Of a stretch of 64,000 nt of DNA, positions 46,913 to 59,174 are shown one piece after another (the first letter of the stretch is position 1; each line of letters starts with the position of its first letter). The notes beneath the pieces were generated by a model. The model did not search any database and was not told where the DNA came from. It saw only the letters and a list, made by a program, of their open reading frames with translations. The DNA is from Corylus avellana. Its lineage: Eukaryota > Streptophyta > Magnoliopsida > Fagales > Betulaceae. The stretch lies in contig NC_081542.1 in assembly GCF_901000735.1 (NCBI RefSeq), positions 39,909,321 to 39,973,320 of the forward strand. The letters are read 5' to 3'. Both the position numbers and the translations under genes were made by a program.

Positions 46913-48367
46913 CATAAACTTACCGCTTCCCTTTTCCTTTTCATTTGTATTGCTCAGGTAGAAGAAAAAATAAAGGTGATAAGCTTAACCCAATCATAGG
47001 AAAATACGTTTCATTTGAAAGACTTGTAATCCTTCGTGAATTTCAATAATCCCATGAACGTTAGATTTGATTATCGGTCCAATGTGAAGTCAGTTTGATT
47101 TAATGGTTTCAAATCATGTATTTTGAAAAATAGCAATTTCAAAAAGCAATTAATGAAAACGTAATTTTATAAAAACACAACTAAGTGTTTGTTAAAATCA
47201 TAATTTGTCGTTTTAATAGTGCGAAATCACAAGACCAAACAAATCTTATGTAATGTTCACGAAAACGCTAGCCACATCTGCCCAATGTAGTACTAACTAA
47301 TTTTTGGGGTGTTACAGTTTCTTTGACTCAAATCTTTAACATTCTTTTTAGAGCCCACACAATGCAATGCATTCAAAAAAAAAAAAAAAAAAAAAATGCT
47401 AGCTACATTTATACTACCACTTTAAAAGAACTAGTCAAGTTACAATTGAAGCTCTCTAAAATTACTTGTAAAGCTCATTCTCACATAGTCAGAAATCAAT
47501 GTGGAACTTAGCATCTATAAACACCTTAATAATCCACCTACTCAACGTGAGAATAACTTTTTGTGGCGTCACATGCTTAAGTTTTCCTCCCATTGTAATG
47601 TTCTCAACACAGATTTTGGAATATTTATGTCCATTCTCAGTCTGAGTTGCATCTGTGAAATGGGACCTTATAAACCACTATGCTCAAGAACTTCACAATC
47701 ATTGCCTTATTCAAAGATTTATCACTATTTTCCTTCGTCCTTTTCGAAAGAATGAAGGTATAATGTTCCTTGAGATTCACAATATGTAATGCATTCTAAA
47801 GAGGGGTATTAGGGATAAATTTCTTTTGTAGTATAATTAATAACATGATAATGCACATGCACTTCCAAGTTTACACTAACATGGCAATGAAAATCACCAT
47901 TGAATTTTGAAAGAATCACCATTGAATATTGGATCGGATGATAATTTTTACTGCTATGTGAAGGAAGTGTGGACCTTATAAACAAGGGGATGGGAATATG
48001 GTAAAATGTTACTTACATATGTTAAGGCCTGCAGCTGCATGAGCCATCTCAGCACACTGGCAAAGACATATGGAAGAGAACAAACAATAGAAATAACAAT
48101 TACCAGCCTTTCCAAATCATCACCAACAGATATCTACACCAGAAATAATATATTGTCTTCCTTTGAATCTATACATTATAGGGAAAAAAAATAATAATAA
48201 GAAGTGTAAGGAGGAAACAATGGCTAGGTCAGTCCCATATCCAGGTCTTTCCAGTTATTCTGTACCGCAGGCCAAAGCATATTACTACCAAGCCACTCCA
48301 CTATGCAAAAAAATCAGATAGAAGCACATAAATAAAAAATGGGGTTTCCCTCACATTTCCATCTGCG

Positions 48368-50908
48368 CTACGATACCAACTGTTCTTTCTTATTGCTTGC
48401 CTCTTCAGCTTTAATGCTCCCTTCTTTTGCAGCAGGTTTTTCGGCAGCCGGATAAGACAATCTCCGGGCCACCTTTGTGATTCCCCTCCCATTAGCCGAA
48501 GGAGGTTTGACTGAAACAGATGTTTTAGGTGTCAATGGACTTACATTTCTACCAACCTTGCTAGACTGTGTACTCTGGGGTTTCTTTGGGCTAATAGACT
48601 TGGGGGGGACACGGCTTTCCCATGGGCGCGCAGCAATCCAACGTTCCAACCAGCTCCAACCCCAATTAGTTTTACTAAGTTCATAATTACCATAACCCTG
48701 ACTAGAGTTGGCTCTCCACTGCAAATCATGTAATTAGTATTCATTCCAAATGGATTCTGTGAGCCAAAGCAATGAGAATGACATACCTGATGAGAAAAGG
48801 CATAGGCCATAGTTCGCTCCCGCTTAACAGCTGCATCTTCTCTCTGATGTATCCTTGCAAGAATTTCGTCCATCGTTTCAGAGCCACCACACCATTCCAC
48901 CTGGTTATCCATTGAGAGTGAGTTAATTGGATTAAAAGAGGTCCATCTATTAAATATTTTTAATTGGAAGACACAAGGGGTGTAGGCTTGTAGCAACAAT
49001 CAGCAAAATGGATGTCCTCAAGCCTCTGATCTTCAAATCGAAAAAGGAAACGTACGCCTCAGGGTAATTTTTCCCCAAATGACACGCTGAAGAATGAATT
49101 ATAGACTAGTTACCAAGAAAAAAAAAAATCATACTTTAAATCTTAATCTTTTCCTTTTCTTTTCCCTTTGTTTTTTTTTTTTTTTCTTTTTTTCAAGAAA
49201 GCACCAATGGCATAAAGGATCAAGAATCTCAGTATTGCTATCCTGAGGAATGTTAAGTTCTAAAGGACCAAGAACTCCCTGGATGCAACCCCGTCTAACA
49301 ACTCTGAAATTTTACTTTCAGAAACAGACAGAGAACAAGGAATCCAGACATCCCTTCATAATATTAAAGGAAAGAGATGCCATGTAGTCGATAGATAATT
49401 TGGCACTATTATTGATAGGTTCATGTCATGCAAGTCCTCACACATGGGAGCAGGTGGTCTAACCTCTAGGTCATGAAGCTTTGCCTCAAGTTTTAGTTGA
49501 TTCTCTAGTTTCTTCTGTCTAAGCCGACCTTCTGTCACCATACACAGTCTGCGAGCTCTTATCTGGGCTTGTATTTTGCTCCACGAGTGAAGATGGCTCA
49601 ATGTTGTTGTAGCTTGCCTCTTAACAGGATAATTTTGGGTCAGGGTCTGTAGCCTTACTATACCTTTCAAACGACGTAAGGTTTTCCTAGCCTGCAAGAG
49701 GTCAAAATAAATCAGAAAGATGTGAAACTAAATCATTGAACCATAAGAACCAGTAAAACAAAAATAATTCTTCTTCATGACATCAACAAATTGGCAATGA
49801 ATGACTACACTGTCCCTCTTACAGTATTAAGTCTATAACTCTTTGAGGATTTGATGAGTTAGCCACCTAAGAAGGAAATGTAGGGTTCTTATTTGCCTAG
49901 TGACTATACATTGGCCAACTGCTAACCGTATAATTTAGAACTAAGCAGTAGTAGAATAGAATTGTCGCCAATTATACAGCAGAGATCAATTAAAATTTCT
50001 GTTACTAGAAGGGAAACGAGTAAATCCTTCAAGGTTCATATAACATCTGTAACTACAGTTAACAGGGCAAAAATGTCAAATTAGAAAAACAAACAGCACT
50101 TTACCCTCATATAACAGGGACTAAAGACACCTGAGGGTAATGTGCTTAAACTATGGTGCTTTCATGCAATGCCTTCCATCTGGCAGGAATTTTATTCTCT
50201 TTCCTCAAACTTTCTTCCCAAGTGTTTTTGTCCCACATCACTACCTAACTAAGGATTTAAGACCATGCAGGCAGCTAAAATCTCCCGGAAAAGGAAGTTT
50301 AAATACCAAAATCATTTAAAAATATGGTCTAAATTTGATGTAGGGTCTAATCAATGCTGTTGATAGTTACATTTGCAGCAATTGAGTCTTAGTTAGAGTT
50401 TCTTTATGTGAGAACTCAAGTTTTTTTATTTTTGACTTTAAAACCAGAGTTTGACTTGTTTTAAATCAAAGACTTCTGTTAGGAATTTCATCAAATTTTG
50501 AAACGAAAACTTTTTTTCTTTCTAGTTATACCTTCTTAAGACTTTAAAAAAAAAAAAAAAAAATTGAGAACCGGGGACCTATAGTTCAAAAAATAAAAAA
50601 TCGAGTTTTAAAATCAAAATGGCTCGTAATACGAGAGGTTCATATATACTTTATTTTAAGAGTCAGGGTTATTTCGAGAATTATGGATTTATAGACACAG
50701 GCTGTACTTTTGTCCCTTGGGTCTTATTTGGGTTTCATTATGTTATTGGAATTTCATTTGTGGGTTTTACAAGTTAATTATAAAAAAATTGTGGGTCTTA
50801 GTTAGGCTTAATAGTCAAAACCCAAAAAGAGATCTTAGGTTTAGACATTAATATCTACCTAGGACCAGGAGAACGCCAAAAGAATATCGGGAGAGTACCT
50901 AGCATTTT

Positions 50909-50942
<34 letters not shown>

Positions 50943-53201
50943 GTTTTTATGTTCAATGAATAATGTGTTCTATGAAAATTTTCAGCAAAGATTGATTTAA
51001 AGATTCATGCGATGCGATACTACTTTAAGGTGTGATGCGAAGGAACCCTAAGTGTAATGCTTAGGAAAGTTATGCATGATACCTAGATCATTGTTTTCTT
51101 CTTCTTCTTCTTGCTCTTTAATTTCCAGCAACTTGAAATCTTGCAACTAGACTTTGATTTCTCACCCTTAGAACCCAATTAAAACCTTAATAGAACCTAC
51201 CTTTGATTAGTCTCCAAAACCCATAAAACCAGATCCACTATAGTTCCCGTTACTGTTCAATATCCTCAAGTCTGATCTGATTCCTTCCTTTTCTCGCTTA
51301 TTTTGATCTTTAAAACATACTCATTGTTACTCGATAATTAAACCTGAACCTAGTATATTTTTCCAGCCGTTTCCACCACAAACCCTAATTCCCCTAAAAT
51401 TCCTGCTGCCAAGGAAAAGCCCTGCAATTCTTAAAACTCTTTAAAAAATCACTTTTCAAGCCCAATTTAAGTCAAAAGGCTTCTACTACTTTTTTTTTTT
51501 TTTTTCCCCCATCATCTAAAACTTCAAACCTAAAAATTTTCACTAAGCTTTACCGAATAAAGGTAAGCACATGGACATGTGCTATCTTACATCAGATTTG
51601 CTGTCAGTCCTACATCACCTCCAAATGATGCCCTTTGTTTTACTTGGATCTCCTACTGTTATCCATCACTGACTAAATCAAAACCCATTCTTCCATCACT
51701 GACTAAATCAAAAACCCATTCTTGTCAATGCATGATGTTAAATGGATATTATAATCAGATGGATATGCTCTTTGCAAAATGTTGTATAAATATTGCAGTG
51801 TGCCCGTGTGACTGAAAATCCGAGTATCAGTTCCTCTTGAGAAATGCAAATCAACCAACAGAAGTGCTTGTAGATTGGCACCAAAAGAAGGAAAAATGAA
51901 AAATAGATGAAAAAAAGGGAAAAAAAAAAATACATACATACATACAAAGGATGGCGCGCCACAATAACCAACTAATCTTAGACCTATATATTTAGGACTT
52001 CAGTCCGTGCAGTCTATAACACGACATACCTTGTACGCCCTGAATGCAGTTTGAATCCGTGTTGCAGCAATATCCTCAACTGGCATGCCATTGGCAAAAC
52101 CAGAAGACTCTTTCCAAGTACGATTCTTCGATTTTAAGGCATTTGATTTTGCAGAAGCTGAGGATCCCTGTAACAAAGTGTTAGAAACGATGAGAATAAG
52201 CAACTATACATTAACTTCAGACTGGAGATATCAAATACATGATAAATAAAAAAATAAATAAAGCAAACCCATTATAGTTCATAGTAATATTACCAGTTGA
52301 TTCATAATGTCATTGACTTTTATTATTATGTAAGAGAATTCTGTTCATGAAAAGCAACATTAAACATCCTTCACATATATCATGCCAATGGCAGATGGAG
52401 TTATACCTTCCAGCATGTACTGGATGACAAATGATAACAGGACCATTAATAAGATAAGAAATAAATCCCAAAGCTTGACAAAATCTATTCATGTTTCCCA
52501 AGTTCCTAACTAAATTCCCTCTTCAATCTTCAAGTAATAGAACATAATTCAGTAATAACAGCTCCTTGGTTTCAATTCTGAGTCTGTAATTGATAGGAGC
52601 CAATGCAATTATCCAAAGGGACTGCAAATTAGTGTGAAGATAACAAACTAGTGAAGTTGAAACCTATGTTAATCCAAGGTGGAAGAAAAACATGATAGTT
52701 GTAGAAAAAATTAAGCCAATAGCACGGTTTCTCAACGCCTAGAAAAGTGTTGGCCCTTTCACTTTCGACCTAGAAATGAGATTTGACTCATTTCCAAAGC
52801 TTAGTATCATAGAGAAACTTCAAGAAAAACAAATAAAAACACAAGGAACAATCAATAGTATCATAGGGAAATCTCATTCCAACCATCTAATCATAGAAAA
52901 TAACAAATGGTTTCCAAAACAATTTGATCCAATGGGACTGCAAATTAGTATGAAGATAACAAATCATGAGGACATTCAAGGGATTAATATATATTTTTGG
53001 TTTACAATAAGCAATGACAAGCAGGTAAAATTGACAGTTTGGATACTCATTTGAAGTAAGGAAATACAGAGCTGGGCCAAACCAAATTTAGAAATATTTT
53101 GCAATTGATAGGCTCTATACCTTCACCTTCACTTGTTTTGAACTGCCAACTTTTGCTTTCTTTAACCTGATTATCGTCTTAAACCATTGTCCAGAACCCA
53201 T
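48368..53201 (-). CDS. IQ67-domain (IQD) calmodulin-binding protein, complete
   Basis: Five exons on the minus strand: 53201-53121, 52167-52030, 49691-49464, 48900-48787, 48718-48368, all joined in phase 0 at GT-AG sites, giving 303 residues. IQD proteins bind calmodulin and act as scaffolds at microtubules, plasma membrane or nucleus. The N-terminus MGSGQWFKTIIRLKKAKVG is basic. The IQ67 domain spans about residues 58-124, starting EDIAATRIQTAFRAYK; an intron falls exactly after its 16th codon, a hallmark of the family. The second helical part has IVRLQTLTQ and IQAQIRARR. Exon 5 has WLERWIAARPWESR (about 210-223) and a Ser/Pro/Lys-rich tail. The start is the first ATG of exon 1, preceded by a possible 5' UTR intron with acceptor GGACACAG near 53219. 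Confidence 0.9.
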
Positions 53202-53706
53202 CCCTGCTATTAAGAATCTGTGTCCAACTTAACATAACCCTGAAAGTAATTCCAATGTAGATCTAATCAAAATCAGCATTAAGAACACATCAAACATATC
53301 AAGTATTAGAGTTTACAATTTTCAGTTTCTTTTTTCCTAGAGTTCTCAGCAACCAACCAGACAGTCTCCATAAAATTTATGAGGCTTGCCACATCTTGTT
53401 ATAATAAAACAATAGCAACCCAAGTCACAAATACAGAGCAATATAAAAAGAACTAAAATTGCATTATTAAGTAAATTCGAATCAAAGAAAAAGTATCATA
53501 ATTTCATAATAACATGCAAGATACCCTTCACCAATTGATCACTAATTAAGCCATTAAGTCCATGAATCATCAATACATTGTCATATACTCATCAAAACTT
53601 CAAGAAAAAAACAAATAAAAACAGAAGGAACAGTCAATAGTATCATAGAGAAACCACAGTCCAACAATCTAATCATAGAAAATAACAACTGGTTTCCAAA
53701 ACAATC
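52811..53706. repeat. Direct repeat pair in IQD intron 1 and 5' region
   Basis: About 115 bp at 52811-52925 (AAACTTCAAGAAAAACAAAT to GGTTTCCAAAACAATTT) recurs at 53596-53706 with roughly ten changes. A smaller piece, GGGACTGCAAATTAGT plus GTGAAGATAACAAA, occurs at 52618-52650 and 52935-52962. These look like local duplications inside non-coding sequence. Confidence 0.7.
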
Positions 53707-54215
53707 TGCAATAGTACTTGTAATTATCTTACAATCAACTTCCAGATCCCACCCCATCCCATCCCTCCCAAACATCAACTGGGTATCCCCATTTTTCATC
53801 CCAGAACTGAAAGCAAGAAACACGAGCAAAACAAGAGAGTATCTGAGTAAGCATGACGTACCAGAGAAGAAGCTCCAAAAGGTCCAATACACTCTTTGGG
53901 AAAATGGGCGCTCAAGATCTTGAAACAAAAAGGTGTTGACAATAGTATTAGTAGTAGTAAAGGAGAAGCAAAGCCCGAGAAAAGAATAAAAGGTGGGTAA
54001 GCAATGTGGATCTCCATGGCCCAACACCAGCTTTTGTTTCTTTCTTTATTTTTATTTAAATTCTATTTACCCTCGAAAGATGTTAAGCAAAATAATATCA
54101 TAGTATTAATAAATGATAAAAATCTCTGTCTTTTTCTCTCTCTCTCTGTCTCTCACTCTCTCCTGTTTGTTGTTCTGTCTGGCTCTCTGTCTCTCTCTCT
54201 CTCTCCTCAATCAAA
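53202..54215 (-). promoter_or_regulatory. Probable 5' UTR and promoter region of the IQD gene
   Basis: No coding sequence continues upstream of ATG 53201. On the minus strand a purine-rich (GA)n stretch at 54122-54205, a common feature of plant core promoters and 5' leaders, precedes about 1 kb that probably holds a 5' UTR exon and intron (acceptor near 53219). The open frame on this strand at 53581-54027 has no protein signature. The exact transcription start cannot be read. Confidence 0.4.
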
Positions 54216-54518
54216 GGGCTCAACCAACGCTACAACTCATGTGGGCGTGAATGTTGTGTTGTGTGGTCAGAGGCGTAGTTGTTGTGGGTTTTTTTTTCTT
54301 TTGTTTAAAAGGTCAAGACTTCATCAAAGGGTGGCTACAGCGACAGCAGAACAAACGGAGATAATGCTTGATGGTGATGGGCTGCCTTTCTTATTTGGAT
54401 TTTTACCATTTTTAACAAAAACATATATTTCTCCAAAGGGAAATTCTCATCATTGATTGTACCAAAAATAATTCTTGTAATTTTGTTGGTTACTGGAAGT
54501 AGGGCAATATGTCCAAGG

Positions 54519-54604
54519 TGCTCTGGGCGAGCGAGGACCGAAATCGCCACCCTCTCTCAATCTCTCCTAAGAGCAACGCTCTAACCAACTGAGTTACGGA
54601 ATCC
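54519..54604 (-). other. tRNA-like sequence, possible SINE head or decayed tRNA
   Basis: On the minus strand GGATTCCGTAACTCAGTTGG is followed by TTAGAGCG, which matches the acceptor and D-arm (A box) of a tRNA. The anticodon arm does not fold and the 3' acceptor strand is missing. A weak B-box-like GATTTCGGTCC follows. I cannot decide between a SINE 5' end and a tRNA pseudogene. Confidence 0.35.
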
Positions 54605-55194
54605 TGTTGTTGAGTTTGCAGTTTTGGTTCGAAGTAAAAAAGAGAAAATTTCTAATAAATTTTTGAGTAAAAGCACATTTTTTTTGTGATCATTTTCTTT
54701 TTTAATTTTTAATAATTGATTTTCTTTTATTTTTTATTTTTAATAATTGATTTTCATTTAAAATTGGGGCTTAAGCCCTTCAAAAGTTTGAAAAATTCAA
54801 AAATTTAATGTCTTATAAGATGGATCCCACAAATTAACTATTTTTTTTTTTTTTCTAAAAAAGTCCTTATAATTTACCCCGGCATGAAAATTTTTAGGGA
54901 AAAATCATATGTAGTCCCTAAGTTTTTTATTTGAGTTGAATTTAGTCATTGGGTTTATTTGACGGAAAATTAATGATGTCATATGTCGCATGTGTCTCAA
55001 TTAACACGCCAGCGGCCTTCCTTGTGTGTAAACATGTAAAAAAAAAAAAAAAAAACACTAATATCAATGTGTCAAGTCGATCTTCCATACAAAAAAAAGA
55101 AAAAAAAAAAACAAAGAACAAAGAAAAATAAATAAAAACCATATTTTTCGTCATCCTAATCTTTTGGATTTATAGCATTAGAAGGAAAACAGTT
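54605..55194. other. Non-coding AT-rich sequence
   Basis: Contains T- and A-rich runs and a TAGTCCCTAAGTTTT-type repeat near 54912. No gene seen. Confidence 0.5.
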
Positions 55195-55826
55195 AATTTT
55201 GACACCAGCATTGATATTGGGTGCTAATATGGATTTTGGCGTGTCAAATGACACACGTGGCAAATGAAAAACTGTTAACTTTGACGACAAAGTGATAGAA
55301 TGACCAGTTTAAAACTTGGGCAAAACCTAAGGCTATATTTTGGTAAGAGCCGATCTCTATTCATCAAAAAAAAAAAAAAAATCAATTCCTAATATTCATA
55401 CTTTTTACATCACATTAATTACTTTTTACTACTATTTAAATAAAAAAAATAAAAAAAAGGGTACATTTTTCACTTTTTCATACTTTTACTTTTCTTTTCT
55501 TTTTTTTACATCAATCAATTGTTGCTACTAAAATAAAATAATAATAATAATAAATTAAGTAATTAATTAATTAAAAAAAAAAACTTCAAGGCTCTTCCCA
55601 AACAGAGCCTTAAGGATTTTATTCTTGAAATTAAAAACCAAATGACTAAATCCAAATCAAATGAAAACTTAACATCTAAATATAATTTTTTTCAAAATTT
55701 TATCCATAATTGACCATATTGTGAATGTACATGCATGATATAGTGTGATGTTATCTAATCACCCATAAGAGGAGTCCGCTTAACCACCTGGTCCGGTCCT
55801 ATCATAAGAATTTGTTGAGCATTTTC
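55195..55826. repeat. Segment repeated at the start of contig 3
   Basis: 632 bp that recur at 58482-59117 with a few changes, mostly in A-runs and an ATA repeat. The match ends where the LINE of contig 3 begins, so 55826/55827 is the empty site of that LINE. Confidence 0.9.
55329..55612. repeat. Foldback MITE, AAGGCTCTGTTTGGGAAGAGCC ends
   Basis: The left arm AAGGCTATATTTTGGTAAGA and right arm TTCCCAAACAGAGCCTT are imperfect inverted copies. Non-coding. Also at 58615-58902. Confidence 0.6.
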
Positions 55827-56338
55827 AATTGACATGCAATTTCAATAAAGAAAACGGGTAAGATGGACCAACCAAAAGAAGTTGACCAATCCTTATGAGA
55901 GACGACTGTTGATTGTATTGGCCGTTTGGTAACGTAGAGACAAAAATAGATGTTTGATAACGATTTTTAGAAAGTGTTTTTTAAGTGTGAAGAAAATATT
56001 TTGATTTGATATAAAAGTTAAAATGTTTTTAATGAAATCTAGATTTGAAAAGTGTTTTTATTTTGAAATATGCTTTGAATTTTGAATTATTTGTTGATGA
56101 CTACGAGAAACATGTGTAAAAATGTTTTCGAAATAGTGACTAAACAAGAATGCAATATGAATTGAAAAGCGTTTTTTGTTTGAGAAAAATATGTGTGCCT
56201 CGTCAAATTGATACTCAATTTGAATTGTCCTCTCAAACTAAAAATTATATCAATGTCCCTCTAAACTATCAAAAAAAATTATAATATACCCTTTTTGTCT
56301 TGCAAAAATATAAAAAGATCGACCTTAAAAACCTTTTA
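55827..56338. other. Non-coding, nothing recognised
   Basis: AT-rich; some GTGTTTTT and GAAAAGTGTTTT motifs recall a degraded MITE. No gene seen. Confidence 0.45.
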
Positions 56339-56832
56339 GGGTTAATTACATTTTTAGTACTTAGGATTTCACGGTTTTATTTTTCCTACTTAGGTTTCAA
56401 TTCGTATCATAGATGATACCTGATTTATGGGTAAATACCAATTTAGTATCTCTGTCTCCATTCCGTCAACCAAACTAATGGACTGCCATGCAAGTGGTTT
56501 CGGCCGCCCCATGCGGCCCATCTGGTGGTCGTGCGAACCACTCATAATGCCTTTGGGGGTGGTTCAACTACTCCTAATGGCCAAAAAGGGGTGGCCGAAA
56601 CCACCCCCAAAGGCCTTTGGCCACCCTCAAAAGGCCATGGGGTGGTCGAACCACTCACAGACAGGCTGTTGGGGGTAGTCAAAACCAACCCCATTGCAGT
56701 CCATTAGTTTAACTAATAGAGATACTAAATTGATATTTACATATAAGTCAGGTACTATATGTGATACGAATTGAAACCTAGGTGAGAAAAAATAAAAACA
56801 TGAAAACCTAAGTATTAAAAAGATAATTAATC
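56339..56832. repeat. Foldback element with GC-rich palindromic core
   Basis: The outer arms GGTTAATTACATTTTTAGTA and TATTAAAAAGATAATTAATCC are imperfect inverted copies. Inner inverted pairs are GGTTTCAATTCGTATCA with TGATACGAATTGAAACC, and AGTATCTCTGTC with GAGATACTAAAT. The core (56490-56700) is GC-rich with repeated GGGGTGGCCGAAACCACCCC-type blocks, against a strongly AT-rich background. No transposase. Confidence 0.65.
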
Positions 56833-58381
56833 CAAAATTTTAATAAGACAAAAAAGCCCCTATAAAAAAACAAAAAAAAAACAAAAGTGGAAGATGGGGG
56901 CCCAAGTCACACCTTGGCTCCCGGCCCTGCCAAATGCTTTTATATTTCAATGATTTGCGATTTGGTTTAAAATGGTACATTTTATCTATAAAATTACAAT
57001 GCCAAATACACCCGTATGTAGGCTTTAGCCTTTAGGGGCACCTAGTTTGAATTCACTGATAAAAGCTGGGAGATCAATCGTAGCATTGGAGAAGGGATTA
57101 AACAAATTAATGTGGGTTTGTTTCTTCATCCAAAAGCACCACCCACCGGTGAGACAAGCCCACTCACCAAGCATCAAGTAACCCCTCGAACACGTTCTTG
57201 ATCATGTGAAGCTTTTTCTCTGTGAGGTTGAAGAAGCAACACTGCAACGGCTATGAGTAGCATCGACTTTTTCGTAGCTGGGAAGCATGAGCCATTCAAC
57301 TTAAGGCTGTGGATCGACTATTGCTTGACAAGGAGGACACAATTTGGGAAGAATAAGCCATTGGCATTGAACACCAAATCCTTCCCTCTCTGTTCTTTAG
57401 AGAAAACAACGTCTCTAAGGATGGCTAAATCATCTCTAACACTTTTGGTCATAAGGGGGGTCGAGCCACTCTCTTTTTCAAACAATGGTATGAAATTTTT
57501 TTGGACAAAAATCTTCTTATGTTAAGAAAGAAAAATCTTATTAGACGAACTAAAGTTTTTATATGTTCCAAATTTCTCAATATCATTTGTTTTGTATTTA
57601 TTAATTTGTTTCTTTATATATATGGTATATGATGATAACTAGATGATAAAAAAAAAAGGTAGAAAATTAATGTTCACTCCATGGCTGCGTGTCAGCTTAC
57701 ATTGAATAAAGGTCATATGATATGATAACTTCTCTCAGGAATAGTACTGAATAAGGAGAAGGAAAGGAAAATACCCCCCCAACAACCTCTGTTCATACTG
57801 CTCAGATGCTATCATTAGGGCAGGACATAAAATCGTCAGACAGATCAAGTTGTGCTTCTAGATCTTCAGCCTTGTCTTCATTCTTATAACGTGATATATA
57901 CGACATATATAAGATGTGAAAGTTATACAAATTCTCACGTTTAATTTGTAGAAAACATTAAGCCAATTATGGCAGCCTAGAAAAGTGTTGGCCCTTTCAC
58001 TTTCGACCTTGATCATTTCCAAAGCTTAATTACGTACGTAACACATGAGGCAGAGGCGCCCAGTGTTTGATCAACATCTGGCCCATAATCAATGAGAAAA
58101 GTCCATGCATGGCTAAGACTATCAAGGCCCAAAATTTACCATCTACCCTCCTCATGCCCCCTGTTTGCTTTCACTCTCCCAAACCCAAAAAATTAAGAAA
58201 TTGAGAGGAGAAAAAAGAAGGATAAATTTGTACAAAAATAAAATATTAATTTGAAGTTATAGGTTTAATCACCAGAAAAGTATACATTACTGCTTAATCA
58301 ATTAAACGTACGTAGTCATTCCTAAATTGTTGGGAAATTTAGGCCCTGTTTATTTTGGTGTAAAATATTTTTAGTTGAAAT
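56833..58381. other. No gene recognised
   Basis: A GC-moderate part at 57000-57530 includes an open frame at 57253-57525 (plus) and a short EHVLDHVKLFLCEVEEATLQ reading just before it. Neither resembles a family I know, so it may be a gene relic. A piece at 57960-58028 (CCTAGAAAAGTGTTGGCCCT) repeats sequence from the IQD intron (52738-52805). Confidence 0.45.
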
Positions 58382-58481
58382 NNNNNNNNNNNNNNNNNNN
58401 NNNNNNNNNNNNNNNNNNNNNNNNNNNNNNNNNNNNNNNNNNNNNNNNNNNNNNNNNNNNNNNNNNNNNNNNNNNNNNNNN
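58382..58481. other. Assembly gap (100 N)
   Basis: 100 N. The sequence after it repeats 55195 onward, so the contigs on each side overlap in content. Confidence 0.97.
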
Positions 58482-59117
58482 AATTTTGACACCAGCATTG
58501 ATATTGGGTGCTAATATGGATTTTGGCGTGTCAAATGACACACGTGGCAAATGAAAAACTGTTAACTTTGACGACAAAGTGATAGAATGACCAGTTTAAA
58601 ACTTGGGCAAAACCTAAGGCTATATTTTGGTAAGAGCCGATCTCTATTCATCAAAAAAAAAAAAAAAAATCAATTCCTAATATTCATACTTTTTACATCA
58701 CATTAATTACTTTTTACTACTATTTAAATTAAAAAAATTAAAAAAAAGGTACATTTTTCACTTTTTCATACTTTTACTTTTCTTTTCTTTTTTTTACATC
58801 AATCAATTGTTGCTACTAAAATAAAATAATAATAATAACAATAAATTAAGTAATTAATTAATTAAAAAAAAAACCTTCAAGGCTCTTCCCAAACAGAGCC
58901 TTAAGGATTTTATTCTTGAAATTAAAAACCAAATGACTAAATCCAAATCAAATGAAAACTTAACATCTAAATATAATTTTTTTCAAAATTTTATCCATAA
59001 TTGACCATATTGTGAATGTACATGCATGATATAGTGTGATGTTATCTAATCACCCATAAGAGGAGTCCGCTTAACCGCCTGGTCCGGTCCTATCATAAGA
59101 ATTTGTTGAGCATTTTC
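58482..59117. repeat. Second copy of 55195-55826
   Basis: It begins AATTTTGACACCAGCATTG directly at the gap and ends AGCATTTTC, where the LINE tail starts. It includes a second copy of the foldback MITE (58615-58902). Confidence 0.9.
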
Positions 59118-59174
59118 TTTTTTTTTTTTTTGAGAAAATTTGGGAATCTTATTCAAGCTCAAAACCCGAGCAAA

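Larger units (their letters stand above)
45496..48367. other. Intergenic region with MITEs, copy B
   Basis: Counterpart of 17300-20155. It differs mainly in simple repeats: a 36-A run at about 46437-46468 replaces a short run in A, and the ATT repeat near 46364 is rearranged. No gene recognised. Confidence 0.6.

Noticed and set aside
53581..54027. 148-residue minus-strand frame upstream of the IQD gene
   Set aside because: It overlaps a duplicated non-coding segment and the GA-rich leader, with no domain. More likely 5' UTR or intron.
57253..57525. 90-residue plus-strand frame
   Set aside because: No recognisable domain, no supporting splice sites, and not seen elsewhere in the window. Kept only as a possible relic.
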